This document shows positions 41,312-50,147 of a stretch of 64,000 nt of DNA, one piece after another. Position 1 is the first letter of the stretch; each line of letters begins with the position of its first letter. Source of the DNA: Thermanaeromonas sp. C210 (lineage in GTDB: Bacteria > Bacillota > DSM-521 > Neomoorellales > Neomoorellaceae); assembly GCF_013167955.1 (NCBI RefSeq), contig NZ_BLWF01000001.1, positions 434,001 to 498,000 on the forward strand, read 5' to 3'. The position numbers and the translations under genes are program-made. The notes below the pieces were generated by a model that did no database searches, was not told where the DNA came from, and saw only the letters and a program-made list of their open reading frames with translations.

Positions 41312-42301
41312 TTGCTCTGGCCTGGTCTCGAAGGGCTCCTCTCTGAGGCCGTTGCCACAGAAAGCCTTCCCCTGCGGCAACTTTTGGACCACGTTCTCTC
41401 CGGTGGCAAGGGACTGCGCCCCACCCTGGTGCGAATATGCGCCCAGTTTGGGCCCCATGATCCGGCGGAAGTAAACAGGGTGGCTGCCGCCATTGAGCTG
41501 GTCCACCTTGCTTCCCTCATTCACGATGACATACTGGATGGTGCGCCGGTACGCCGCCACCGGCCGGCCTTGCATTCCCTGTACGGCCCCATCCCCGCAG
41601 TGCTCACCGGGGATTATCTCTTCGCCACCGCCTTCGCCCTACTGGCCCAGAGCCCCCGGGCCGTCCTTAACATTGTCACGGCCACCATCCGGATAATGTG
41701 TGAAGGTGAAATCGAGCAGCGCATTGCTCCCGGGCTTAACGAGCAGGCCTATCTCGGCCATATCGGCAAAAAGACGGCCTCTTTAATAGGCGCCGCCTGC
41801 CGCTGCGGCGGTGTCCTCTGCCACCTTAAACGTTCCGGGCAGGAGAGCTTGGCCCGCTTTGGCTGGCATTTGGGCCTGGCCTATCAAATGGCGGACGATT
41901 TGCTGGACCTTTTAGGCCGGTCAGAGGAGCTGGGCAAACCCTGCCTTCAGGATTTATCCCAGGGCATTATTACTTTACCTGTTTTGCGCTTCCTCGAACT
42001 GGTCCCTCAGGCCGGCTACTGGCGGGAGAAGATAAGCCAAGGTTTAACACCGGAAGAAAGGGAGGAAATAGCCGCTGCCGTCCGCTCCTCGGGCTGTTGT
42101 GAATACGCCGAGCAGCGGGCCCGGGAGCAAGTCGATTTAGCCTTTTCAGCCTTGGAAAGTTTACCTCCCTGTCCCGCCCGAGATGAATTGGCCCGGCTGG
42201 CCGGCCAGGTGCTGGCCAAAATTGAAGGGCTAGATTACTCCCGCCCGTCGCAGGAAGGAGCAGAGGAAGAAGAGGTGGCGGGAAGCCAAGCCACCGTTTA
42301 A
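41312..42301 (+). CDS. Polyprenyl diphosphate synthase
   Basis: 329 residues from TTG 41312, behind AAAGGAGG at a 10-base spacing. This trans-prenyltransferase joins isopentenyl units to allylic diphosphates. The first Asp-rich motif is DDILDGAPVRRHRP (about residue 68) and the second is DDLLDLLG (about 195). GGKGLRPTLV lies upstream of the first motif, as usual. It converges on, and overlaps by 72 bases, the DUF2600 gene on the other strand. Product length (C15, C20 or C35) cannot be read reliably. Confidence 0.88.
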   Translation: MLWPGLEGLLSEAVATESLPLRQLLDHVLSGGKGLRPTLVRICAQFGPHDPAEVNRVAAAIELVHLASLIHDDILDGAPVRRHRPALHSLYGPIPAVLTGDYLFATAFALLAQSPRAVLNIVTATIRIMCEGEIEQRIAPGLNEQAYLGHIGKKTASLIGAACRCGGVLCHLKRSGQESLARFGWHLGLAYQMADDLLDLLGRSEELGKPCLQDLSQGIITLPVLRFLELVPQAGYWREKISQGLTPEEREEIAAAVRSSGCCEYAEQRAREQVDLAFSALESLPPCPARDELARLAGQVLAKIEGLDYSRPSQEGAEEEEVAGSQATV

Positions 42302-43291
42302 GAGGAGAAGCCGCCGCGTGCCTGTTGCCTCCTGGGCTGCTACCTTGGCGTCGGAAAGGTACAGGGCCAGTAGTCCCCATATCACCGTGCGGTGGAAGAC
42401 AGGGTCCGGTAAGGAAGCGGCTTCCTCCAGGGAACGCTGCAAGAAATACTGCAGGCGAAGCAGCGCCTCCCTTTCGCCGTTATAATAATTAACAAAGTTC
42501 AAGTCCTCCCCTTCCCGGTCTTCCTGGCGATCGATATAATAATCCAGCAATATATGCAAGCCCCCGATCCAGGGGAAATAGGCAGCGGTCAGCTGCTCCA
42601 CTTCTCCCACCGTAACCCGGGGCCTCAGGGCCGTGGCCATAAGGGCGAAAATACCCAGGGTGGATCCGGTGGCCGCCGCCAACTCCCACCAATTCAAGGG
42701 CTCCGGGAGATCCTGCAGCAGGGGATCCAGCCACTGGATGAGCCGCCTTTCCCGCCGGTCCGGCAGGAGGTGCTTGGTAACCTGCAAGTGGCAATAAAGT
42801 TCTGCCAACCACTGTACCTTGTCTTGTACGTGAGGGTAAGAGGGTAAAGTCCTAAGGGATTGCTGGCAGGCTTTTACCAAAGCAGCCAGATACCCGCCGT
42901 CCTGGCGGTAAGGGTAGTCCTTATAGTAATCCTTGGGGTTAGCTCCGGGAGTAAGGGCATCGCGGAAAGCATGATGCAGCTGCTGGAAAGCTTTTTCCTC
43001 GTGGACCCCGGCCCGATCACAGAGATTGTCCAGGTAATCACTTATGGTCTGCAGGGCCACAATGGCCCGCAGCAACTCCCCATGGCAGTTTCCATGCCAC
43101 ACGGCAAAAACGCTGGCCCCCTGGCAGTGGAACCGTTTTAAGGCCAGGCTGGCCAGCGCCTGTCGCCTTAGCTCGGGATCTGGACACCGGGAGGCTAGGC
43201 GGCGCCAGCCCTCCAGCTCCCGGGCTACTCCCGGGAAGGATTGGAAGAGATAGCGGGCCATTAATTGCAGGTGAGCAATGCTTCCCGGCAT
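42230..43291 (-). CDS. DUF2600 terpene synthase (tetraprenyl-beta-curcumene synthase YtpB-like)
   Basis: A 353-residue protein with the DUF2600 pattern: an aspartate/histidine region in LQTISDYLDNLCDR (Asp-rich, about residue 83) and the long helical tail with DYYIDRQEDREGEDLNFVNYY near residue 235. In Bacillus, YtpB converts a long-chain prenyl diphosphate to a C35 terpene associated with spores and membranes. The neighbouring prenyl diphosphate synthase would supply substrate. Sequence family is clear; the product is inferred. Confidence 0.85.
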   Translation of the reverse strand: MPGSIAHLQLMARYLFQSFPGVARELEGWRRLASRCPDPELRRQALASLALKRFHCQGASVFAVWHGNCHGELLRAIVALQTISDYLDNLCDRAGVHEEKAFQQLHHAFRDALTPGANPKDYYKDYPYRQDGGYLAALVKACQQSLRTLPSYPHVQDKVQWLAELYCHLQVTKHLLPDRRERRLIQWLDPLLQDLPEPLNWWELAAATGSTLGIFALMATALRPRVTVGEVEQLTAAYFPWIGGLHILLDYYIDRQEDREGEDLNFVNYYNGEREALLRLQYFLQRSLEEAASLPDPVFHRTVIWGLLALYLSDAKVAAQEATGTRRLLLLNGGLASRHLFFLCSFLRRAGVI

Positions 43292-43349
43292 CTAATCCTC
43301 TATTCCTTTCTACCTAGCCGCTGTTCTCCCCACTTTTCCCAGGGCCAGT

Positions 43350-45560
43350 TTAGCGGACCTTGAACTCCTGCGCTAAGGTGGCGGCCAAGTATCCCTGCTT
43401 CTGGACCGTAAAAACATACCGGCCGGCTGCAGTTGCGGTGAATACGATTTTCCCCTGAGCATCGGTCTGCCCCAGGAGGCGGCTTCCTTCCTGGACGGCA
43501 ACGTATTGGCCTGCAACATAGCCGACTCGCCCGTCCGGGAGGCGCACCTTTAGCCAACCGTTCTCCAGCTTGGCCAAGATCTCCAGGCTATACCCCCGGG
43601 GCAGCAGGGCCCTGGCCGGGTTTCCGGTACCCGGTCCGGTACGGAAGTACAGGGCGCTGGCCGTCACCCGGCCGGTGGGTACCGAGGGCTCAACCTGATA
43701 GACGGAGGCCCCCGCGACGGGCATGCCCCTGTGGGTTACCACCAGGGTGACCTTTTGGCCCACCTGGGCCGGGCCTTCCAGCCGCACGGATAGGGTGGGG
43801 TTGATCTCGGCTACGGCCTCACGGTCTCCTAAGCGTACCTTTACCACGCCGTTTTGTACCGCTCCGGTTACCAACAACTCACCCGTCTCGGGGTCTATTT
43901 CGCCCAGCTCGGGAGGGATGGACCAGCTATACAGGGATGGATTAACGAGAATTTCCTCGCCCTCGGCATCAAAGGCGCGGACTTTAAACTGCTGCCTGCT
44001 TCCCGGCTTCAAGAAGGCTACGGCCGGGTTGATTACCAACCGCGCGATCTCGTCGACTACCTCAACCTCGGCAACGGCCTCGATCCCCCTTACCCGGGCC
44101 TTCACCTCGGATTTCCCAGGCTGTTCGGCCTGGAATAGGCCGGGGGATATGAAACGGCCTATCCCTTCCTCTACTTGCCAGGTTACGTCGTCCGGTATAG
44201 GAGCTGGGTTGTAGTAGTTGTCCTGGGCCTTAAGGCTGAACTCCACCTGGCTCCCCTTATACACTTTGACCCTAGACGGGAATAAGTACAAATAGCTGAG
44301 CTCTCCCCTGGGAGCTGTGGAGAAAAGGACCAGGCCATTAGTTACAGGCCTTTCTCCGCCACCGGCGGGCCGGTTCAATACGGTGAGCTCTTCCTCGCCC
44401 ACCTTGCGGGCCGCCAAGACCGAGGAACCTCCTCCGTCGAGGTTTAAGGCGGCCACGATGCCGCGGTCCAGCATGAACTCGGCCAGTTCGTAGAGGGTCA
44501 TACCGTCGCTGTATCCAGGCTGGCGACCGTCAACCACCAATATCTCCAGCCGCCCATCCCTGGTGACGCCGACCGCCGTCCGGGGATGGCGGGCCGTAAT
44601 GAGCGGGTCTCGGCTGTTTTCCGGTAACGCGATCTGCCCGTCGCGTAGGATAATCTCCCGGCCTCCTATGGCTTCGGTAACCTCATGCCACTGGGGATCG
44701 GTAAATCTAATGGTAAAATTGATCCGGTCGCCGGGATTGAGCATGTTCAGGAATTCCCGGGCCTTGCCGTGGCCGGAAAGGACTACCCCATCGAGGGGGA
44801 TAGGGTTACTACCCTTATTTTCTATTTTGGCCACCACTGTTCCGCTGTATGTAGATCCTGCTTTGATGGGCAGGTCGACATCTTTTAGGATTACCTCGGT
44901 ACCGTAATCGTTGGTTCGGGTGGTAGGAGCAAAGGCAGGAGTATAAAGGATGAGCATATCCTTTCCCCGGGGTCGGTTGATGTGGTCGATGGGGTGGCTG
45001 TAAACAAATTTGGCCACTCCCTGGCTCTCTAAGGTTACTTGGCGGGAAAAGGTCACCAGGGCTTCTAAGTGTGGGGTGCCCAGCAAAATCTCTTTCTTTC
45101 CCGTTACCCCCAGGGCCGGAAATCCTTGGGGGCTGATAAGCAACTCGCCACCCATTATCTGGAGGCCGATGGGCAAGTGGGGGGCCTGAGTGCTGTAAAA
45201 GTCGCCGTTGGTGGCCGCCACCGCTCCTTTGCCTTCTTGGGCCAACCGGGCCGCCATGGCCGAAGGCCTCTCCTGGTCAAAGGCCAGGTTGTCGTGGGAC
45301 AGGGCTGTTTCTAGCACGGTAAACTTGTCCGCCAGATCAACGGTCAGTACCTGCACCCTCTGGTCATAGTCGGGGGCGTTGAGCCGATAGGATGAATATC
45401 GTACCCCGGTAGAAAGGGGTACTTCTTCCTCTTCAGGGATTACCTGCCAGGCTAAAGGCCCGGCCAGGGAAACCAGGGGGAAGGCCAGGAGCAGGGCCGC
45501 CAAGAAGGCGACCAGGGGGATGAAGAATACCCTTCTTTGCCGCATCCGGTTCACGAACAT
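43350..45560 (-). CDS. Secreted phosphodiester-glycosidase-like (NAGPA) protein with Ig-like and SH3 domains
   Basis: A 736-residue secreted protein. The signal/anchor segment is at about residues 9-33. The central NAGPA (DUF2233) domain runs about 80-415 and includes ATNGDFYS, RTAVGVTRDGRLEILVVDGRQPGYSDGMTLYELAEFM and the ALNLDGGGSSVL loop. A Big2/Ig-like region follows at about 440-610. An SH3-type domain at about 635-690 (ALYFRTGPG...GWLKVRLPDGRVGYVAGQYV) is followed by a carboxypeptidase-regulatory-like tail. It likely acts on a cell-envelope glycan. It has a sigma-A-like promoter upstream and is a single gene. Confidence 0.85.
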   Translation of the reverse strand: MFVNRMRQRRVFFIPLVAFLAALLLAFPLVSLAGPLAWQVIPEEEEVPLSTGVRYSSYRLNAPDYDQRVQVLTVDLADKFTVLETALSHDNLAFDQERPSAMAARLAQEGKGAVAATNGDFYSTQAPHLPIGLQIMGGELLISPQGFPALGVTGKKEILLGTPHLEALVTFSRQVTLESQGVAKFVYSHPIDHINRPRGKDMLILYTPAFAPTTRTNDYGTEVILKDVDLPIKAGSTYSGTVVAKIENKGSNPIPLDGVVLSGHGKAREFLNMLNPGDRINFTIRFTDPQWHEVTEAIGGREIILRDGQIALPENSRDPLITARHPRTAVGVTRDGRLEILVVDGRQPGYSDGMTLYELAEFMLDRGIVAALNLDGGGSSVLAARKVGEEELTVLNRPAGGGERPVTNGLVLFSTAPRGELSYLYLFPSRVKVYKGSQVEFSLKAQDNYYNPAPIPDDVTWQVEEGIGRFISPGLFQAEQPGKSEVKARVRGIEAVAEVEVVDEIARLVINPAVAFLKPGSRQQFKVRAFDAEGEEILVNPSLYSWSIPPELGEIDPETGELLVTGAVQNGVVKVRLGDREAVAEINPTLSVRLEGPAQVGQKVTLVVTHRGMPVAGASVYQVEPSVPTGRVTASALYFRTGPGTGNPARALLPRGYSLEILAKLENGWLKVRLPDGRVGYVAGQYVAVQEGSRLLGQTDAQGKIVFTATAAGRYVFTVQKQGYLAATLAQEFKVR

Positions 45561-45613
45561 TATGCCTCCTTAAGGGCAGGGCGGTAGATGAAAGCCCCAG
45601 GTAAGTTATTCCT

Positions 45614-45643
45614 ATTATAATAGACGCTGATGAACCCCGGCAA
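45614..45643 (-). promoter_or_regulatory. Sigma-A type promoter for the NAGPA-domain gene
   Basis: On the minus strand TTGCCG (45643-45638) and TATAAT (45619-45614) are spaced by 18 bases, about 55 bases upstream of the start codon. Confidence 0.65.
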
Positions 45644-45770
45644 GTTCCCGTAAAGAAGCCTTTAGTACGGTCAAGTTTTTTACCCGACCATCCAGCCTTT
45701 AGTTCCCTTTTGCAGTCTAGTAGCAACATCTTCAAGGGAAGCCAGGGGATTTCGTTGGAAGATAAAATGT

Positions 45771-45788
45771 CCCTCCCCGAGGGGAGGG
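45771..45788 (-). terminator. Terminator of the YedE-TusA operon
   Basis: CCCTCCCC and GGGGAGGG form an 8-base stem with a 2-base loop, which is tight, and are followed on the minus strand by ACATTTTATC. It lies just after the TusA-like gene. Confidence 0.6.
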
Positions 45789-45797
45789 AGAGGGAAA

Positions 45798-46052
45798 TTA
45801 TTTGCTTATTCTGATCAACCATTCACCGTCGCTTATTGGAGATACTTCCAGAACGTCGCTTCCCTTACTTCGGACAACAGCCGGGACGTCTTTAGTAGCT
45901 GCGGGGCAGTCCACCAACAGGTCCATAAGGCTGGCCTGCGGCAGTTTTTCTAAGAGCATCTCAATGGCATATTTAGGATAAGGGCACATCCAACCCCGCA
46001 TATCCACTTGGTAGTGGTTATCGCCAATTTTTACAGGTTTAAGCTCTTTCAT
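45798..46052 (-). CDS. TusA/YedF-like sulfurtransferase-family protein
   Basis: 84 residues from ATG 46052, preceded by GGAGGCGGGG; it overlaps the end of the YedE-like gene by 14 bases. The TusA core is VDMRGWMCPYPKYAIEMLLEKL, with the conserved Cys-Pro-x-Pro motif at about residue 23. Such proteins carry persulfide or selenium on the active Cys. Pairing with a YedE-type transporter is the arrangement proposed for selenium or thiosulfate uptake. It may connect to the selenocysteine enzyme at 57.8 kb (inference). Confidence 0.85.
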   Translation of the reverse strand: MKELKPVKIGDNHYQVDMRGWMCPYPKYAIEMLLEKLPQASLMDLLVDCPAATKDVPAVVRSKGSDVLEVSPISDGEWLIRISK

Positions 46053-47259
46053 GCTTCCCCGCCTCCACCCAAAGGATGAACAGATAGAACAGGAGTAGAA
46101 AGCCGTATACAAAGGCGAGGGCGCCACCCCAGCCGAGGACTTCGGGCAAGTAGACGGGCCTGCCGTATAGCCAGCCTTCGCCTACCCGGTGGCCGTAGAG
46201 GTGCACCCAGGCACCCGAAGTCAGCATACCGGTGATAATGGCCAACCACGAGCGGGTATAGCCTTCTCCGCTGCGGACCAGGATGCCCAGGCCGCAGCCC
46301 CCGGCCAGTACCATCCCAATTCCGAAGACAAAGCCGCCTGCGATGTTGTGCCAGCCGGCCGGGAAGACCATATGCTGGGGCTGGTACCCCTGTGCCTTTA
46401 GGAGGGCAAAACCGAGGGTACCGACCGCCATACTTAACAGGACCCATTTCATGACGGTGCCGTCTCTAGTAGTCAAGATTTCGCGGAAGGCGGCAGCAAA
46501 GCAAAGGCGTGACCGCTGGACTATAAGGCCGAAAACGAGGCCGAACAACAATAACCCGCCGTGCTTGGGCATACCGTTAAAGTGATAGGCCAGGGCCAGG
46601 GCGAAAATGATAATAAATATCAAAATTCCTTTTATGAGCTGGGAGGAGGCGGATTGCCGGCGGACCGGCGGTCCCACGGCAGCCTGGTGGAAGTCGATTT
46701 TAAGAACGGCCTTCCGTATGTGGCCCTGTAAAATGCGGCCGCCCACGTAGGCGCCCAACAACAGCCCGACGGCAGACAGGGGGCCGCTTAATGATAAAGC
46801 CATGGTGGCTACCCAGAAACCTCCCACATTGCAGGGCGGCATGACAACGGTGCCTATACCCATTAAGATTCCTCCGGCGGCGCCCAATAAATATCCCGCC
46901 CTGTCCTCCTTCCGGATTTTGAATTCCCGGGCCAGCAAGGCAGAGCCCAGGGCGCCCAGGATAATCCCGACATCCAGGAGGCTGTGCATGTCCCGGTACA
47001 AAGGTTGCACCGGGTAGGGGGCAAAGGGACTTTCAGTCTTAAGGCCCAGCAAATTGTAAAACCAGCTTCCCCACATGGCCATCTGGGGAAAGACCCCCAG
47101 GGCACGGGCATACATAAACATAAACAGGTTGGTAATGGCCATGGCCATGACTCCTACTCCTAAAGGCCAGGGTTCGCGGAACAGCCGCGACCACACCCCC
47201 TTTAGGGATTGTCCGGCGTAGGCCAGCCGGCCGGCGGCGGTAGCAGTTTTGTCAACCAA
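46039..47259 (-). CDS. YeeE/YedE-family transporter (sulfur or selenium)
   Basis: A 406-residue membrane protein with about nine to ten transmembrane segments. Two YeeE/YedE repeats are seen, with PPCNVGGFW in the first half and QRSRLCFAAAFRE plus GGCGLGILVRSGEG in the second. The Cys residues in these motifs relay thiosulfate in the characterised TsuA protein; YedE has been proposed to transport selenium. TTG 47259 follows AAGGAGGGAAAG. It overlaps the TusA-like gene, so the two are coupled. Confidence 0.85.
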   Translation of the reverse strand: MVDKTATAAGRLAYAGQSLKGVWSRLFREPWPLGVGVMAMAITNLFMFMYARALGVFPQMAMWGSWFYNLLGLKTESPFAPYPVQPLYRDMHSLLDVGIILGALGSALLAREFKIRKEDRAGYLLGAAGGILMGIGTVVMPPCNVGGFWVATMALSLSGPLSAVGLLLGAYVGGRILQGHIRKAVLKIDFHQAAVGPPVRRQSASSQLIKGILIFIIIFALALAYHFNGMPKHGGLLLFGLVFGLIVQRSRLCFAAAFREILTTRDGTVMKWVLLSMAVGTLGFALLKAQGYQPQHMVFPAGWHNIAGGFVFGIGMVLAGGCGLGILVRSGEGYTRSWLAIITGMLTSGAWVHLYGHRVGEGWLYGRPVYLPEVLGWGGALAFVYGFLLLFYLFILWVEAGKHERA

Positions 47260-47404
47260 GTCATCTTTCCCTCCTTACTGTAAAATCTGGGAGAAAGCAA
47301 AAAGCGAATTAAAATATACGACAAGAAATTATAAAATCCTGCTATAAATTACATTCCGATTTGGAATATAAAAATACCTTGGAAAGTAACCAAGTAAAAT
47401 AATG

Positions 47405-47429
47405 AGGAGGGAGCCTGGTGCCCCCTCCT
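47405..47429 (-). terminator. Intrinsic terminator after the ferritin-like gene
   Basis: On the minus strand AGGAGGGGGC pairs with GGCTCCCTCCT with one bulge and is followed by CATTATTTT. Confidence 0.65.
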
Positions 47430-47455
47430 TGAGAACCCGGAAAAGACCTATTATT

Positions 47456-48157
47456 CTAACCCTTGGACGGCTTTTCTCCTTTCTTTTTCTTCTCCTTATC
47501 CTCATCCTTCGTCGAATATACACCGGGTCCGCTACCGTAGGGGTCGGGGTACCCGGGATGATAGCCGGGTCCAGGGTAGCCGGGATCTGAACAATCGGGC
47601 CCGGGGTAACCGTCCGGACACCCGGGACGCGGATACTTGTCGGGATACCCGGGATGCGGCTGCCACGGATCAGGGTAAGGGGACATTCTAGTGCAGGCAC
47701 AATAGATATTGTTCCAGAACATGGCCTGCTGTATTTCTTCTTTGGCCAAGTCTAAGATCATCATGTGGACATGGGGATCGGGAGCATACATGGCCAGGTG
47801 ACAGAGCCAGTAACACTGGCGTACTTCTATATCCCGCGCTTTTTTGACTCCCTCCGACCAATCTCCGTAGGTTGAGATGGCTTCCGTAGCTTCTTGGATG
47901 TTTTCCGCCGTTCCATGGTAAGAGGGGAAATGGTGGTAGAGCATTCTTAGTTGTTCTACGCCTTCCTTCTCCCGGCGTGCCAGATGTTCTATAGTCTTGC
48001 GCAAGCACTCACTAGGAGCTCCTTTAGCCAGCTCATGGTATAGGGGTATCTCTGCCTCCTCCGTCCGCACCAGCTTATCCAAAATCCTGCGCGGGTTATA
48101 GTACATTTTATCATCCATCATGCCGTCTATAATCCACTTCAGAGTGGCCTCTTCCAT
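47456..48157 (-). CDS. Ferritin-like protein with Pro/Gly/Tyr-rich tail
   Basis: A 233-residue protein. Residues about 1-155 form a helical bundle with EEAEIPLYHELAKGAP and ARREKEGVEQLRMLYHHFP, then DLAKEEIQQAMFWNNIYCACTRM, a pattern like rubrerythrin or spore-coat ferritin-like proteins with Glu/His metal ligands. The tail from about 160 has near-repeats of GYPDKYPRPGCPDGYPGPDC and YPGPGYHPGYPDPYG, then a Lys-rich end (KKKKGEKPSKG). The tail should be disordered and may bind cell surface or coat layers. ATG 48157 follows AAGGAGGTATC. Function is not established. Confidence 0.7.
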   Translation of the reverse strand: MEEATLKWIIDGMMDDKMYYNPRRILDKLVRTEEAEIPLYHELAKGAPSECLRKTIEHLARREKEGVEQLRMLYHHFPSYHGTAENIQEATEAISTYGDWSEGVKKARDIEVRQCYWLCHLAMYAPDPHVHMMILDLAKEEIQQAMFWNNIYCACTRMSPYPDPWQPHPGYPDKYPRPGCPDGYPGPDCSDPGYPGPGYHPGYPDPYGSGPGVYSTKDEDKEKKKKGEKPSKG

Positions 48158-48291
48158 AATGATACCTCCTTGGGAGAAAGTGCTAATACTATATATGAAG
48201 AAGGAGGTGCCCTAGTTACAAATTTCGTAGACAAACCCGGCCCTAGGAGCGGCGAGAAACTTCCCGAAACCGGCCGCCCCTGGTGAATGAC
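48158..48291. other. Intergenic, nothing recognised
   Basis: No gene supported. The left copy of the IS target duplication (TCCACACTGTCGGGGC) starts at 48292. Confidence 0.4.
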
Positions 48292-48307
48292 TCCACACTG
48301 TCGGGGC

Positions 48308-49743
48308 TGTCAAGCGTCAATGAAAATGTCAGGTAAAATTCGTCTGTGATTCTGTCAGAGTAGAAGTGGTATAATTAGGCCTGCGGGGTTTCCATGGCTT
48401 ACGCCATGGATGGTCTTTAGCGGGCCTACGGACCAAAGTAGAGCCTGCCTTTTCACCGATTTGGGGAGTAAGGGCAGGCTCAGTATTACTCCGTGTTTTA
48501 GAGGAAGTTGTGAACTCCAAGGGCTCTAACGAGTATATATTTCCCTTCCATCCCACATACAAGCGACCATCAGGCAGTTTATGGACCTCTACCAGAGAAC
48601 GTACAGGGATAATAGGCGCACCTTTAGGAGTTAACACCTTATAAGTCTTGCACTCGAAGCGGATGGTATAGCCGGGGTTCAATATCCGGTATTCCTTCCA
48701 GCAGAAGATATGTTCCAGGCGCAAGTGGGGAGGGATGGGGCGGAAAGCTGAAACCGGGTTAGCAGGTGGTACAGCAAACTTTTTGTTATAGCGCTCGATA
48801 AAGTTTTTAAGGACGGCATTAGCCTCTTCCAGGGTAGAAGCGCCAGCCAGGCGGAGTTCAATGACGAGCCTTTCCTGGAGGGTTTGGAAGGAGCGTTCGA
48901 TGCGGCCTTTAGCCTGAGGGGAATGGGCGGGGATGTGCTGGAACCCCAGTTCGTTTAAGATACGGCCGATTTGGGTTAAAGAGCGTTGTTGGCCGAGGAG
49001 CTGTTGCTCGATACTAGCGGTACTCTCTTCGGTCTTAGGTGAGAAGAAGAGGGTATGGCGGTCGGAGTAGATGGCCAGTGGGATACCCTAGTTAATTACC
49101 AGGTCATAGAGGAGACGGCGGTAGCCCTCGAAATCTTCAGAAGGCCGGAAGAGGGCAGAAAGGATCTGGCCGGTAGCATCATCTATAGCTAAAAGCAATA
49201 CGAGCTTTGGGCCGCGTCCTTCCAGCCAGTCGTGGTGGCTACCGTCTATTTGGACCAGGAGGCCCATTTGAGGTTTACGTTGACGGCTGCGGTGGAGTTT
49301 AGGAGGCCGGTGCTTTTTAGGGCTTAAGATACCGGCGGCTTTAAGGATACGAGCGACAGAAGAAGGGCTTAAAGAGATACCTTCATGCTCATAAAGCAAC
49401 TCACTAAGGAAAGTGTAATTGCACCCCCTATACTTAGTTTGAGCGAGATGGACCACCTGCTGGCGGGTACCTTCTGGGATAGTGTGGGCTGGCTTACGTC
49501 CGCGGTTTCCGTGGGCCAAGGAAGCGGGCCCGTGCTCTCGCAACCTGGCCTTGAGCCTATAGACGTGCCGTTCACTTAGGCCTAGAAGTAAGGCCGCATA
49601 ACTAGTGGTAATTAACCCTCTCAGAGTTTGTTCTAAGACTTGGATGCGATTTAGTTCCGTCTGTGACAAAGTAATCCTCTCCCTGCTCATACTGACATTT
49701 TCACTGATGGATTTCACCCTGACAATATCACAGACGGATCACA
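48308..49743 (-). mobile_element. Insertion sequence, about 1436 bp, transposase disrupted
   Basis: The ends are an imperfect 26-base inverted repeat: the left end starts TGTCAAGCGTC and the right end (reverse complement) starts TGTGATCCGTC; both contain TGTCAGG at positions 20-26. A perfect 16-base direct repeat, TCCACACTGTCGGGGC, flanks the element (48292-48307 and 49744-49759), an unusually long target duplication. IS1202-like ISNCY elements are known for long duplications, so I suggest that group, with caution. The single transposase is broken by a nonsense codon. A 53-base remnant of a related end is at 4781-4833. Confidence 0.8.
48329..49717 (-). pseudogene. DDE-type transposase, interrupted by an in-frame TAG
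   Basis: The frame from 49717 to 48329 is continuous except for TAG at 49090-49088. The first part (209 codons) holds a helix-turn-helix (residues about 23-70, ALLLGLSERHVYRLKARLRE) and the first catalytic Asp in VQIDGSHHDW. The second part continues GIPLAIYSDRHTLFF with the second Asp and SPQAKGRIERSFQTLQERL with the Glu. Both halves are otherwise intact, so the mutation is likely recent. Tyr or Gln is the probable original codon. It is an integrase-core (rve) transposase. Confidence 0.85.
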
Positions 49744-49759
49744 TCCACACTGTCGGGGC

Positions 49760-49788
49760 TTGACGGGGAAGGGGGGATAGGTTAGACT
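49760..49788 (+). promoter_or_regulatory. Promoter of the sdpRI-like operon
   Basis: TTGACG at 49760-49765 and TAGACT at 49783-49788 are separated by 17 bases. The IS right-hand target duplication ends at 49759, directly beside the -35 box. Confidence 0.65.
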
Positions 49789-49793
49789 AATAA

Positions 49794-49809
49794 TTAGATA
49801 GCTATCTAA
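49794..49809 (+). promoter_or_regulatory. Operator palindrome upstream of the ArsR-type gene
   Basis: TTAGATAGCTATCTAA is a perfect 16-base palindrome at the expected transcription start. ArsR-family proteins bind such AT-rich dyads, so autoregulation by the SdpR-like product is likely. Confidence 0.65.
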
Positions 49810-49823
49810 ATAAGGTGAATTCC

Positions 49824-50147
49824 ATGGGCTTAAACGATATTTTCCGCGCTTTGGGGGATCCTACACGGAGGGAAATAATGCGCCTCTTGGGGCAAAAGGA
49901 CATGACGGCGGGGGAAATTGCGGATCATTTTAGGCTTACCAAGGCCACCATATCCCACCACCTCGGCGTGCTCAAGGACGCGGGGCTGGTCTTAAGCGAA
50001 CGCCGGGGCCAATACATGGTGTATTCCTTGAACGCCACCGTTTTTCAGCATCTTCTGGCCTGGCTGCTGGAGCTGACCGGCAGGGACCAGGAAGGCGGCA
50101 ACAGAGCCCCAAAACAGAGTGGAAGGGAGGTTCCCTTTGATGGATAA
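49824..50147 (+). CDS. ArsR-family regulator, SdpR-like
   Basis: 107 residues from ATG 49824, behind AAGGTGA. The winged helix is residues about 5-75 (FRALGDPTRREIMRLLGQKDMTAGEIADHF, then TKATISHHLGVLKDAGLVLSERRGQYMVYSL). No metal-binding Cys pair is visible, unlike metal sensors, which fits SdpR-type repressors. It overlaps the SdpI-like gene by 8 bases. In Bacillus the SdpRI pair is an autoregulated immunity operon for the SDP toxin; no toxin gene is in the window. Confidence 0.85.
   Translation: MGLNDIFRALGDPTRREIMRLLGQKDMTAGEIADHFRLTKATISHHLGVLKDAGLVLSERRGQYMVYSLNATVFQHLLAWLLELTGRDQEGGNRAPKQSGREVPFDG

Noticed and set aside
48679-48861. Separate small frame within the IS
   Set aside because: It is in a different phase from the transposase and overlaps its conserved part, so it is a shadow.
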